DNA of 64,000 nt from Winslowiella toletana. Lineage in GTDB: Bacteria; Pseudomonadota; Gammaproteobacteria; Enterobacterales; Enterobacteriaceae. Of the stretch, positions 16,084-24,675 are shown piece after piece; the stretch's first letter is position 1; the number at the start of each line of letters is the position of its first letter. The notes beneath the pieces were generated by a model, which was not told the origin of the DNA, did no database searches, and was given only the letters and a program-made list of their open reading frames with translations. Where the stretch lies: positions 4,030,001 to 4,094,000 of the forward strand of contig NZ_CP134152.1 of NCBI RefSeq assembly GCF_032164335.1. Direction: 5' to 3'. The translations under genes were made by a program, and so were the position numbers.

Positions 16084-16210
16084 CACAGTAATGATCCAGA
16101 AATTTTCTCAAACAATATGCTAAGCCAACTGAAAATTCGGCACTGAAAAATTTAACGTCAGGCTCCCCTGGTTGTCTTCCGACAATGGAAATGAAGTATT
16201 TATTGTTAAT

Positions 16211-16495
16211 TTAATCACCGAATGAGAGATGTACGGTCATTCTTTCAGAGTTATAACTATCGCGATCATAAGGCAAATAATTGCTACTTTTTTGTTGCCG
16301 TTCAGATTTGCTCAGTTTATCAAACATACCAGGCGATTGATGCCCGGGCATCATACAGACACCTTTAATACAAAAGTGTCTGTCAGTATTTTTATCTAAT
16401 GACCACTGCAACGGCATTTCTTTGCTAATTGCTTGTGCAGAAAAATTACTGCACACCGTTATCAGCAGGGTAGACAAAATAAATTTTAGGCGCAT
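16211..16495 (-). CDS. Small exported protein of unknown function
   Basis: 94 residues with a clear Sec signal peptide (MRLKFILSTLLITVCSNFSAQA, cleavage near residue 22). The mature part has two cysteines close together (HFCIKGVCMMPGHQ), which could form a small disulfide loop or bind metal, and a polar tail ending VHLSFGD. CAGGA precedes the ATG at good spacing. I recognise no family. It stands between the peptidoglycan enzymes and the XRE/DUF2975 pair with no clear partner; ATCCTGATT just upstream resembles the motif found before the adhesin genes but is probably chance. Confidence 0.6.
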   Translation of the reverse strand: MRLKFILSTLLITVCSNFSAQAISKEMPLQWSLDKNTDRHFCIKGVCMMPGHQSPGMFDKLSKSERQQKSSNYLPYDRDSYNSERMTVHLSFGD

Positions 16496-16571
16496 TTTAC
16501 ATCCTGATTAGATTATGATTAGTGTACTCCACCGTCGTTAATCGATGAAATAATAGCATTTATAGTCAACA

Positions 16572-16593
16572 CCTTACCCGTTATGAGGTAAGG
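16572..16593 (-). terminator. Short hairpin after the XRE gene
   Basis: CCTTACC (16572-16578) and GGTAAGG (16587-16593) form a 7-bp stem with an 8-base loop, 18 bases past the stop of the small XRE gene. No T-tract follows, so termination is uncertain. Confidence 0.35.
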
Positions 16594-16611
16594 CATTGAT
16601 TAATATCTCGA

Positions 16612-16818
16612 TTAACTTCGCTGGTATTCAAAGAGATCACCAGGCTGACAGTCAAGAATGTCACACAGTTTTTCTATGGTTGCCAGTTTAACCCCTTTTA
16701 TCTTTCCATTTTTAAGCATCGAAAGATTTGCTTCAGTCATTCCCATCATTGCAGCCAGCTCTTTTGATTTTATCTTTTTCTTCGCCATCGCGACATCCAG
16801 ATTTATAATAATAGGCAT
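16612..16818 (-). CDS. Small YozG-type XRE regulator
   Basis: 68 residues, nearly all one Cro/CI-type helix-turn-helix: SKELAAMMGMTEANLSMLKNG (about 18-38), ending IEKLCDILDCQPGDLFEYQ as in the YozG/YgzD group. Length is normal for the group. It starts 10 bases behind a DUF2975 membrane-protein gene. Paired DUF2975 plus small XRE genes are common across bacteria; the XRE protein probably represses the pair and the membrane protein may modulate it. Function in the cell is not established. Confidence 0.85.
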   Translation of the reverse strand: MPIIINLDVAMAKKKIKSKELAAMMGMTEANLSMLKNGKIKGVKLATIEKLCDILDCQPGDLFEYQRS

Positions 16819-16828
16819 TTATATTACC

Positions 16829-17422
16829 TTAAATATAAAGATCCTGTTCATCCTTAATATTTTTTGATTCTTTGATGATCAGTGAAAGTGAGATAAGAAT
16901 TACACCTTTTATGATATCGTAAGCGGCATCAAAAGACATGCCAACATAATAGACAAAGATTCTTTCTCCTTTAGGTAAACTGACTGATATTGCTAAGCTT
17001 TGTAATGTTTCAACGACAGAATAGGCCATCGGAGAAATCGCGCTTAAAATACCGGCAATCAATAATACGTCAGTATTTCTGTTGCTCCAGATTTCGCCTT
17101 TGGATAACCGCAAAAAGAATAGCCCTATCATAAATAGCTCTAATGCCGACAGCAGTACCGGTAAGCAAGACAGAATTACGATAAGTGTGTAGCTCAAATT
17201 GCTTAGCGTAAACCCCTGATCCAGCAGCAAAGGCTGATACGCTGCGAAATTAGCCAATATATTATTGAGGTATTGGCTCTGCGGTGACAGCCAGGCATAC
17301 GACTCCAGCACCACATGACCTGCTGCCATTCCCCAAGTGAGCACCACGGTAAACAAGGCAAAAAAAACTAATCTGGCCTTAGCCGGGCTCAGATTGTGTA
17401 GTGGGTTCCCTTTCATTTTCAT
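16829..17422 (-). CDS. DUF2975-family membrane protein
   Basis: 197 residues with four hydrophobic segments (about 15-38, 70-100, 112-135 and 160-185), typical of DUF2975. The segment FFLRLSKGEIWSNRNTDVLLIAGI, containing the family's short amphipathic loop, is the clearest family signature. It is followed after 10 bases by a YozG-type XRE gene, the usual partner, so the two form an operon. No enzyme motif is visible. Confidence 0.8.
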   Translation of the reverse strand: MKMKGNPLHNLSPAKARLVFFALFTVVLTWGMAAGHVVLESYAWLSPQSQYLNNILANFAAYQPLLLDQGFTLSNLSYTLIVILSCLPVLLSALELFMIGLFFLRLSKGEIWSNRNTDVLLIAGILSAISPMAYSVVETLQSLAISVSLPKGERIFVYYVGMSFDAAYDIIKGVILISLSLIIKESKNIKDEQDLYI

Positions 17423-17758
17423 CTCTCCGATTCAAGAGATTATCATATTACGATAATTTTTTATTAGATCAAGATGTTTTTTTTGTTTTCTGGGAGGAGA
17501 GACTTCACGGTAAAAAAAAGACTCATATTATTGATATTTAAAGAAATAAACTGTCACTGTACTGCTATTTTCCTGAAAATATCGATGCTATCTCAGAGAT
17601 TTTCGTCGCTTTAACCTTTTTCGAGTTACACCCGGCTGACTGGCATGAGAACAGAAATCCATCAGTTAGTTCGGAAATCCTCCAGGACTTAGCTCTTTTT
17701 TATTAAGTTATTGTGTTCAAGAAGAGTTGAATAACCGGATTAAACCAATTATTCAGAT
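17423..17758. other. Intergenic stretch between the DUF2975 gene and the adhesin secretion operon
   Basis: Upstream region of the DUF2975/XRE operon, AT-rich; presumably holds its promoter on the minus strand. No gene or strong repeat seen. Confidence 0.4.
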
Positions 17759-17784
17759 AAAAAAAGGCCTTCGCGACGAAGGCC
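17759..17784 (-). terminator. Intrinsic terminator of the type I secretion operon
   Basis: GGCCTTCG and CGAAGGCC form an 8-bp perfect stem around a 3-base loop, followed on the minus strand by seven T's. It lies about 60 bases past the stop of the TolC-type gene, the last gene of the operon. Confidence 0.9.
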
Positions 17785-17846
17785 AAGGGGATCAAAAAGG
17801 GAATATATTGTGTTGGAGAGCGCCTTTAAAACCACTGAATATTACA

Positions 17847-19538
17847 CTAGTTGTTTTCCTTAACATCCAGCCAGTTCAACAGCATCGCCGCACTCGCCAT
17901 AATACTCATATTAGACATATAGCCATCGTAACGATTATTAATGGCAGATAGCTGGTTATTGTAATGGTCGTTCTCTGCCGTCAGAACATCCAGTAACGTT
18001 CGCTGACCGAGGTTATACCACTGATCGTAAAACATTTGGCTTACTCGCGCGGTTTCCACTGATAAGCGGTCAAAGTCATCAGCACGAATAAACGATGAAT
18101 CACGGGTCTGGACCATATTGTTAATCTGATATTCCAGATCACGATAAGCCACTTCATATTGCTGCTGTGCACCATTGGCTTTGGCTCGTGCCGCCATTTG
18201 CGCCGCCTTTTGTGAACCACCGCTGAAAACATTCCACTGAACGTTTACCCCGGTGTACCAGCCGTTTTCATCGCCATTTACATCTTTCGCCGTATCCTTT
18301 GATACCGTCCAGTTAATCTGCGGCAAGCTGGCTGACTGAATACTTTCTGCTTCATATTCAGCGGCTTTCACCTGGGCCTGTAAACTTAACAGACTGGGAT
18401 TTTTATTCAGTGCCGCCAGAGCTTTGGATGGTGGCAGCTCAGCATCCTGCCATGAAATGCCTTCCGGTAAATTCGGTTCAACACCCAGCAGGCGAACCAG
18501 TTTTATACGACTGGTACTCAGCTGATGCTGAATGTCATCGAGGCTGGCGCGCGCTGACAGCAGTTTGGCTTTAGCCTGCACATATTCACTGGCACGGCCT
18601 TTATCGGCAGCAGTAATCTGTTCAAGCATATCCGCCAGTTGCTTCATACGTTTGACATAGGCCAGAGCCACCAGGCGATTCTGCTGATAGCGTGCCAGGT
18701 TGATTAACTCTGAAACCGTACTGTAGGCCAACTGCTCTTTGGTGTAATCCTGCGTTTTGATTGCCGCATTCATACTTTCCTCGGCGCTGCCTACCTGATT
18801 ACTGATTTTTCCCCAGTCAAAAATCGGCGTCGTTACCGCCACTGAAGCACTGCTATCGCTGATTTTAGTATTATTTCGGGTAGTGGCTTCGCTGCCCTGA
18901 TTTGCCAGTGGCGTTGATAATCCTACCTGTACCTGCGGCCAGCGTTGCCCTTTGGTCTGATCGATAGCATAACCGGCAGCCAGCACATCGGCCTGCGAAG
19001 ACCGAATTTCCGGACTGTGCGCCAGAGCCATCGCCACCATCTTGCGCAGGAAAGCACGCGACGTGCTATTACGATTGCCGGATTCCGTCGTGGAAGAAGA
19101 GTTATCAGGCGTCCGCTTGTCGCTCTCACCTTGTATCTCGCCATCCCAGCGCACATTCTTGTATGCCGGATCGGGTTGATAATATTTCTTCACCGGTGGG
19201 AAGAGATCGTACGCACTGTCAGCAAATACCTGCTGGCTGGCAACCTCAGCCTCGACTTTACTGGCAGGTTTAATTTCAGCCTTAACTTCAGGCTTAATTT
19301 CAGGTTTTACGTCAGCCTTCACCACTGCCTGACTCTGCTGAACCGGCGCAATATCTGCGGCCTGCTGAGCATGCTGGCTGGCATAATCTTTTTGCATCAC
19401 CATCGGGGGTAAAGAGGCTATATCCTGTTGAGTCAGCCCTGTCGAAGCCGCAGTTTCAGCCTGTGCAGACAGGGAGGTACAGGGTAAAGTCACCGCTATT
19501 GCCATTGCTAATTTTAAACGTTGTTTATTATTGACCAC
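17847..19538 (-). CDS. TolC-family outer-membrane channel of the adhesin type I secretion system
   Basis: Outer-membrane export tunnel working with the HlyD-type adaptor and ABC exporter encoded just upstream. At 563 residues it is longer than E. coli TolC (493). A signal peptide (AMAIAVTLPCTSLSAQA) is followed by a linker of about 130 residues with a repetitive charged stretch, KADVKPEIKPEVKAEIKP (about 74-91). The OEP repeats follow, with LRKMVAMALAHSPEIRSSQAD, GWYTGVNVQWNVFSGGSQ and the closing YNLGQRTLLDVLTAENDHYN. The gene starts four bases after the HlyD-type gene stop and is followed by a strong terminator. The K/E/V/P-rich linker could span or grip the cell wall, but this is a guess. 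Assignment to the LapE/AggA-like subgroup rests on context. Confidence 0.92.
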   Translation of the reverse strand: MVNNKQRLKLAMAIAVTLPCTSLSAQAETAASTGLTQQDIASLPPMVMQKDYASQHAQQAADIAPVQQSQAVVKADVKPEIKPEVKAEIKPASKVEAEVASQQVFADSAYDLFPPVKKYYQPDPAYKNVRWDGEIQGESDKRTPDNSSSTTESGNRNSTSRAFLRKMVAMALAHSPEIRSSQADVLAAGYAIDQTKGQRWPQVQVGLSTPLANQGSEATTRNNTKISDSSASVAVTTPIFDWGKISNQVGSAEESMNAAIKTQDYTKEQLAYSTVSELINLARYQQNRLVALAYVKRMKQLADMLEQITAADKGRASEYVQAKAKLLSARASLDDIQHQLSTSRIKLVRLLGVEPNLPEGISWQDAELPPSKALAALNKNPSLLSLQAQVKAAEYEAESIQSASLPQINWTVSKDTAKDVNGDENGWYTGVNVQWNVFSGGSQKAAQMAARAKANGAQQQYEVAYRDLEYQINNMVQTRDSSFIRADDFDRLSVETARVSQMFYDQWYNLGQRTLLDVLTAENDHYNNQLSAINNRYDGYMSNMSIMASAAMLLNWLDVKENN

Positions 19539-19542
19539 TGGC

Positions 19543-20907
19543 TTATCGCTCCCTGAAAGCTTCTCGTGCTTTTAAAACCGGCTTTAACAGATAAGACAGG
19601 ATAGTTTTCTCACCTGTTCTGATTTCCACATCAGCCACCATGCCAGGAATAATAGGAAACGTTTTATCCTGAACGTGGAGCGCCGCCTGATTAGTGCGAA
19701 TATAGACCCGGTAATAGCTGGAGTCTTCACGTCCCGCACGGGCTTTCTCTTCATCAACTAAGGTGTCAGAACTCAGATGTTCGACCACACCACTTAATCC
19801 ACCATAAATGGAGTAGTCATAGGCGGTAATTTTTACCGTCGCGGGTAGGCCTGGGTGAATAAATGCCACGTCTGCAGGCTTTATTTTAGCCTCAACCAAC
19901 AAGTTATCTTCCAGTGGAATAATGGTCATAATCTCCGCACCCTGCTGAATTACGCCACCACGGGTGGTGGTGCGAATGTTATTTACCGTTCCTCTAACTG
20001 GCGCAAGAATAGTGGTTCGGGTCATAATATCCTCGCGCCCGCGCAGAATTTCCTCAGCCTGTGCCAGCTCTGACTCCTGCTTATTCAGTTCGCTGTTGGC
20101 ATCTGAACGAAAGCGGTTAGTTCGTTCTGCAATCTGCAAACGGAATTCATTTGCCTGGCGCTTCAGACGCAAGATTTCCACATCCGAAACTAACCCTCTT
20201 TTAGCCAGCGGTGCAGAAAGCCGCACCTCATCTTCGGCCAGAGACAGGCTTTTCTGTAGCGCATCGACGCTCTCATTTAGCGTCCTTAATTGCGCGTTAT
20301 AGGCCTGGGTTTGGTCATTGACGATACTTTGAACTCGCAGTACCTCTGCAGGAAACACCAAAGGTGTATCGTAGGATTGTGCGCGCAGGCGGGCAATCGA
20401 AGCCTTAAGCCCTAATACCTTTGAAGAGGATTCGCCGTAACTTGAGCTGGCACGCGTTGGGTCCATCTTGAGCAGGACCTGGTTTTTTTCCACCACATCC
20501 CCTTCATGGACGTACAGCTCCTCGAGGATTCCCCCTTCCAGGCTTTGAATAACCTGCTCGCGGCTGGCAGGAATAATTTTCCCCTCACCACGGGTTATTT
20601 CCTCAACGCGGGCAAAGTGCGCCCACACCACGGCAACCAACAGAATTAAGCCAATGATATACAGCATAATCATACTGAATGGCGTTTTTTGCGAAATCAT
20701 TGCCGCCTGAAGATCGTTAATAAACATCACATCTTCAGATTCAACCTTTTCCCGGGCATTCGCGTTGCCAGCTTTTCTCTTTGTTTTGCTTTGGTCGGCA
20801 GGACTGATAGCAATTCTTTTCAGGCTATTTTCATCATTGACGATTTCGCTACTGTTTTTTTTATTCGCGTCGTCTGCCGGCGGTGACGTCAAGTCATCCT
20901 TACGCAT
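19543..20907 (-). CDS. HlyD-family periplasmic adaptor of the type I secretion system
   Basis: 454-residue membrane-fusion protein that bridges the ABC exporter and the TolC-type channel. The cytoplasmic N-terminus (about 75 residues, rich in Lys, Asp and Asn) is longer than usual. One transmembrane helix follows (IMLYIIGLILLVAVVWAHFA). The lipoyl/barrel-sandwich halves flank a coiled coil: GEGKIIPASREQVIQSLEGG with ILEELYVHEGDVVEKNQVL, then the second half VRGTVNNIRTTTRGGVIQQG. The beta-barrel and C-terminus carry the HlyD signature PGMVADVEIRTGEKTILSYL. It lies 52 bases after the ABC gene and four before the TolC-type gene. It resembles LapC of the LapA/BapA adhesin systems. Confidence 0.93.
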   Translation of the reverse strand: MRKDDLTSPPADDANKKNSSEIVNDENSLKRIAISPADQSKTKRKAGNANAREKVESEDVMFINDLQAAMISQKTPFSMIMLYIIGLILLVAVVWAHFARVEEITRGEGKIIPASREQVIQSLEGGILEELYVHEGDVVEKNQVLLKMDPTRASSSYGESSSKVLGLKASIARLRAQSYDTPLVFPAEVLRVQSIVNDQTQAYNAQLRTLNESVDALQKSLSLAEDEVRLSAPLAKRGLVSDVEILRLKRQANEFRLQIAERTNRFRSDANSELNKQESELAQAEEILRGREDIMTRTTILAPVRGTVNNIRTTTRGGVIQQGAEIMTIIPLEDNLLVEAKIKPADVAFIHPGLPATVKITAYDYSIYGGLSGVVEHLSSDTLVDEEKARAGREDSSYYRVYIRTNQAALHVQDKTFPIIPGMVADVEIRTGEKTILSYLLKPVLKAREAFRER

Positions 20908-20959
20908 TATTCATTCCTTTCACTTGCAGCGAATTTCTTCCGCCTGAATTCAGGTATTT

Positions 20960-23182
20960 TTATTGATTAAGCTGAGCTTTTTTTTGGCTGTTTTTCTGGC
21001 TGTTAGCGTTCAGCATCGCAATTACTTCTTCTTTAGGTCCATCAATCTTCACCCGCCCTTCGTCCAGTACGATTAACCGATCAAAAATATTCAGCACGGA
21101 CATCCGGTGAGTGACAATAATCAGGGTTTGGCCTTCGATGGCCTTTTGTAATTGACGAATAAAGGCGCTTTCGGTCAGCGCATCCATTGAGCTGGTCGGC
21201 TCATCCATTAGCAGGATTTTCGGCCGTAATAGCAGGCAACGTGCCAGAGCTACCAGTTGTTTCTGACCACCGGATAAAGCACTGCCCATTTCGCCTACCG
21301 GCATATCAAAGCCCAGCGGATGCTTAGCCGCAATATGGTCGAGGCCAGTCATCCTTGCGACGCGAAGAAACTCTTCGGTACTGGCTCCAGGATTACCGAT
21401 GGTCACGTTGTAACGAAGTGTACCGTAAAATAACCGGCAATCCTGACTGACATAGCCGATCGCTGCGCGCCAGTCGGCTGGATCAACCTGCGTTGCATCA
21501 ACACCATCAATAGAAATCTGTCCGCTGCGTGGCTGATACAGACGCCCCATCACGCGCAGTAGCGTTGATTTACCGCTACCAATACTGCCGATAATGGCAA
21601 CGCGTTCACCGGCCTTAATATTGATGTTAATGTTATCCAGCACCGGTGGCGGAACCATCACTCCAGGTACCGGATAGGCGAAGCCCACTTTCTTCAGGCT
21701 TAAATTGCCGGTAAATTTTGGCGTCGGTAAATAGTTGATTGCCGCATCACGCTCTGTTGGCAAAGCCATTAACTGGTTAAGCGATTTCAGCGCGGTTTTG
21801 GCATGCTGATAACGCAGAGCAAGCGCCACGACGGCTGCCAACGGCCCCAACGAACGTCCAGATAAAATCACTACGCCGATCATTGATCCCATGGTCAAAT
21901 CTCCGGCGTGGATCAAGTAAACACCGTACAGCACGATCACTACCGTTGTGACCTGCTGCATAAAGGTGACAAAGTTAGAAGTCAGAGCCGACAGATAGCG
22001 CGTTTTCATCGATGACGCCGCCGCCAGGGCACTGAAATCATCCCAGCGTTTTTGCATCACGCCTTCACCGCGGGCCGCTTTTAGCGCTTCCAGCCCTTCC
22101 ACCGTCTCGATCAATAAGCCTTGTTTCAGCGAGATTTCACGAATGTTTTCACTCATATAACGGCTTAATGGCCACTGGATAAGCACGCTGACAATTAAAA
22201 TAATCGGAATCGCCGCCAGCGGCACAACCGCCAGTGGCCCGCCAATCATATAAATGACAAACATGAACAGAATACAGAACGGCAAATCTGACAGCGTTGA
22301 AAGCGTTGCCGAGGTAACAAAATCACGCACTGCTTCAAAATCGCGTAACTGGTTAGCGAATGAGCCGGTGGATTGCGGTTTACTCTCCATCCGCATCGCC
22401 ATCACCTGGCGGAACAGTTTAGCTCCCAGCACCAAATCGGCTTTCTTACCCGCGACGTCGATTAAATAGGTACGGACTTGCCTTGAGATAAACTCAAACA
22501 CAATGGCTATTAATACCCCAATAGCCAACGACCATAGCGTGACGTAGGCCTGGGTGGGGATCACCCGGTCATAAACGTTCATGGTGAAGAAGGTGGTAGC
22601 CAGCGTCAGAAGGTTGGCTAACAGCGCCGCCAGAGCCGCGCTGTAAAAGTAATGGCGATAGCGCCACAGAGTGCTGAATAACCAGTGACCTTCGCGATTT
22701 GCCTGCGGCAGGATTTCATCATCACCGCGTTTATCAAGCTGAGGTTTGGCGTTCGCCACCATGGCGTAACCACTGTAATGCTTAGCGACCTCGGACTCAC
22801 TTAACGTCAGACTTCCACCGCTTTCTGGTATTACCATCTGATATTGATAGTTTCCACGTCCACCTTTGCGGGCGGTGATAATGCAGTAGGTTCCATCGTT
22901 ACGGGCAATCGCCAGCGGGAACAGGTAGGTTGAAATACTGGAGAGATCGCGTTTTATCCATCCGGCTGCGATACCCACCTGGTCGAGCATCCGCAAAGCC
23001 AGTTCAGGATCTAATTGTTTGCTGCGCGGTAAACCCGCGTATAACACTTCCCTGCTGGCAAGCTTATTGTGATGCTGGCACAACCATTCCACAGCCCACA
23101 ACAGAGAATCAGCACCATGATCCTCAATATTGTCAAACGCCTGTGATGAAATCACCGGAGTTCCCGACAATTGTTCGCTCAT
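20960..23182 (-). CDS. Type I secretion ABC exporter with C39-like domain (LapB/LssB-like)
   Basis: 740-residue inner-membrane ATPase that would export the giant adhesin. Order of domains: an N-terminal C39-like domain (about 25-140) that lacks the catalytic Cys and so should only bind the substrate; a six-helix ABC membrane domain (about 165-450); and an ATPase domain with Walker A GSIGSGKST, Q-loop region YVSQDCRLFYGTLRYN, signature LSGGQKQLVALARCLLL, Walker B ILLMDEPTSSMD and switch His in IIVTHRM. A degenerate C39 domain is the rule for exporters of RTX proteins and giant adhesins, because the substrate's signal is C-terminal and uncleaved. It is the first gene of a three-gene operon that probably starts in the region at 23183-23513. 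Confidence 0.94.
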   Translation of the reverse strand: MSEQLSGTPVISSQAFDNIEDHGADSLLWAVEWLCQHHNKLASREVLYAGLPRSKQLDPELALRMLDQVGIAAGWIKRDLSSISTYLFPLAIARNDGTYCIITARKGGRGNYQYQMVIPESGGSLTLSESEVAKHYSGYAMVANAKPQLDKRGDDEILPQANREGHWLFSTLWRYRHYFYSAALAALLANLLTLATTFFTMNVYDRVIPTQAYVTLWSLAIGVLIAIVFEFISRQVRTYLIDVAGKKADLVLGAKLFRQVMAMRMESKPQSTGSFANQLRDFEAVRDFVTSATLSTLSDLPFCILFMFVIYMIGGPLAVVPLAAIPIILIVSVLIQWPLSRYMSENIREISLKQGLLIETVEGLEALKAARGEGVMQKRWDDFSALAAASSMKTRYLSALTSNFVTFMQQVTTVVIVLYGVYLIHAGDLTMGSMIGVVILSGRSLGPLAAVVALALRYQHAKTALKSLNQLMALPTERDAAINYLPTPKFTGNLSLKKVGFAYPVPGVMVPPPVLDNININIKAGERVAIIGSIGSGKSTLLRVMGRLYQPRSGQISIDGVDATQVDPADWRAAIGYVSQDCRLFYGTLRYNVTIGNPGASTEEFLRVARMTGLDHIAAKHPLGFDMPVGEMGSALSGGQKQLVALARCLLLRPKILLMDEPTSSMDALTESAFIRQLQKAIEGQTLIIVTHRMSVLNIFDRLIVLDEGRVKIDGPKEEVIAMLNANSQKNSQKKAQLNQ

Positions 23183-23327
23183 AACCTATTCCTGGGTTTT
23201 TATTTTTTAAACCTGCAATGCAATATTCAGGCTATATAGATAGATTTTTCAGCGCGTAGAATATATTAACCTTCCCGATAAAGATAACAGGCACTTACTT
23301 AAACAGAAGATAAAATATAGGCAAATA

Positions 23328-23352
23328 CTTAGATTAATCCTGATTATCTAAG
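23328..23352. promoter_or_regulatory. Inverted repeat with TAATCCTGATT core upstream of the secretion operon
   Basis: CTTAGAT (23328-23334) and ATCTAAG (23346-23352) frame TAATCCTGATT (23335-23345). The same 11 bases occur at 45721-45731 upstream of the adhesin gene. A related TTAGGATTAA lies at 23397-23406. The site is about 150 bases before the ABC exporter start, suitable for a regulator binding site. Confidence 0.5.
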
Positions 23353-23513
23353 ACTATTTATTGTTGGAATGTTAAATTTCTTTTACTCTCATAACGTTAG
23401 GATTAAGTAAGTCAAAGATTAAAATAAATAAAAAACGTTGTAAAAATACATACCAGGAGTACTAAACCTGGAAATGGGTGAACGACCAGTACTTTTACAG
23501 AACACTCCCACAA

Positions 23514-23546
23514 TAAAAAATAACGGGCTGCCTGTGGCCGCCCGTT
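23514..23546 (-). terminator. Intrinsic terminator after the OmpA-family gene
   Basis: AACGGGC (23522-23528) and GCCCGTT (23540-23546) form a stem whose 11-base interior can pair further (GCC with GGC), followed on the minus strand by ATTTTTTATT. It separates the adhesin/OmpA unit from the exporter operon. Confidence 0.85.
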
Positions 23547-23580
23547 ATCTGGTTACTTATTTGTAACGTAACCAGCCATA

Positions 23581-24492
23581 TTATTTGACAATAATATCTA
23601 CCCGGCGGCTGTTACTGTTACAGCCTGAATTTTGCTGGCTGGCACTGACTCCACAGCCTTCCGCTGCCTGCGCCACACCCATACCACTGATATTACGGAT
23701 AATATTAGGACTAACTCCTGAACGAACCAATGCCTCGAGCACGGTTTGCGCACGTTCTTCAGATAAGCGCAGGTTAGCATCACGATTTCCAATCGCGTCG
23801 GTATAGCCTACCAGCTGGATCTCTTTGATGCCGTTTCCTTGCCTGAGGAAGCGCACAATATTATTTAGCTTAGCGACGGATTCCGGCACGATGCCAGCAT
23901 AATTGCCTTTGGCAAAGCGGAATAAAATGCTTTCCTGAATCAACACCACATCATTACCGTTAACATACTCGCAGGGCTTGACCTGTGATGCACGATTAAT
24001 GATACGCGTTTGTTTACGCATCGTTCGCAGCGCTTCTTCAGCCGTTGCACGTTCTTCCAGAGCCGTTGTTGAACCACGGGTTCCAGGATTAACATGCAGA
24101 AAATAGGTCTCTCCTCCCCGGGCATTAATCTGACGCGCCGGATTTTTTTTACCTTCGTACAATGGTTTATCGTTAAAGTAGGATTCTATTGCATGTGGGC
24201 CGGGGGCCACACAGAACACCGTAAACTCACCCGGCATTAATGCAGACTGCAACTCACGGTCAACGTAGATGGTCGCCGGAATTTCACCCTTAGGATAGAA
24301 AAACACAATTTGCGCCAGTTCCGGCACTACTCTGGCAACCGGACGATAACCCTGAACAATACGACTCTGAGCAGAAGCATTATTCTCATTAATACTCCCC
24401 GATTCAGCCAACACATTTAACGATAATGCACTAAGTACTACAGCTAATACACTAACGACAACCTTCTTAACGCTATGACAAACTAATTTCAT
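23581..24492 (-). CDS. OmpA-family protein linked to the adhesin locus
   Basis: 303 residues with a Sec signal peptide (VVVSVLAVVLSALSLNVLA), a middle domain that begins after VQGYRPVARVVPELAQIVFF (about 55-160), and a C-terminal OmpA-like peptidoglycan-binding domain. The latter shows FAKGNYAGIVPES, LVGYTDAIGNRDANLRLSEERAQTV (the TD-x2-G-x4-N-x2-LS-x2-RA pattern) and the Cys pair near the end (GCGVSASQQNSGC). There is no eight-stranded OmpA barrel, so it is a periplasmic protein anchored to the cell wall. It lies between the adhesin gene and the secretion operon and has its own terminator. A role in holding or guiding the secreted adhesin at the wall is inferred from position only. Confidence 0.85.
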   Translation of the reverse strand: MKLVCHSVKKVVVSVLAVVLSALSLNVLAESGSINENNASAQSRIVQGYRPVARVVPELAQIVFFYPKGEIPATIYVDRELQSALMPGEFTVFCVAPGPHAIESYFNDKPLYEGKKNPARQINARGGETYFLHVNPGTRGSTTALEERATAEEALRTMRKQTRIINRASQVKPCEYVNGNDVVLIQESILFRFAKGNYAGIVPESVAKLNNIVRFLRQGNGIKEIQLVGYTDAIGNRDANLRLSEERAQTVLEALVRSGVSPNIIRNISGMGVAQAAEGCGVSASQQNSGCNSNSRRVDIIVK

Positions 24493-24641
24493 TATATTAC
24501 TCCGGGCTTACCCGATTTATTCATCCATAAATGGCAATCACTTGCCTGATCATTTTTACGTCATTGCAATGACATTAATAACCTTACCTTTAAATTTATC
24601 CTTTTCGCCAAAACCCAATCGTAGTTCCAACGAGATAACAG

Positions 24642-24665
24642 GACCCGCGGTATCAACCGCGGGTC
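24642..24665. terminator. Strong hairpin just after the adhesin stop codon
   Basis: GACCCGCGG and CCGCGGGTC form a perfect 9-bp stem around TATCAA, 10 bases past the adhesin stop. No T-tract follows on the minus strand, so it may protect the mRNA 3' end or attenuate read-through into the OmpA-family gene rather than fully terminate. Confidence 0.6.
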
Positions 24666-24675
24666 GTATTAAGGA

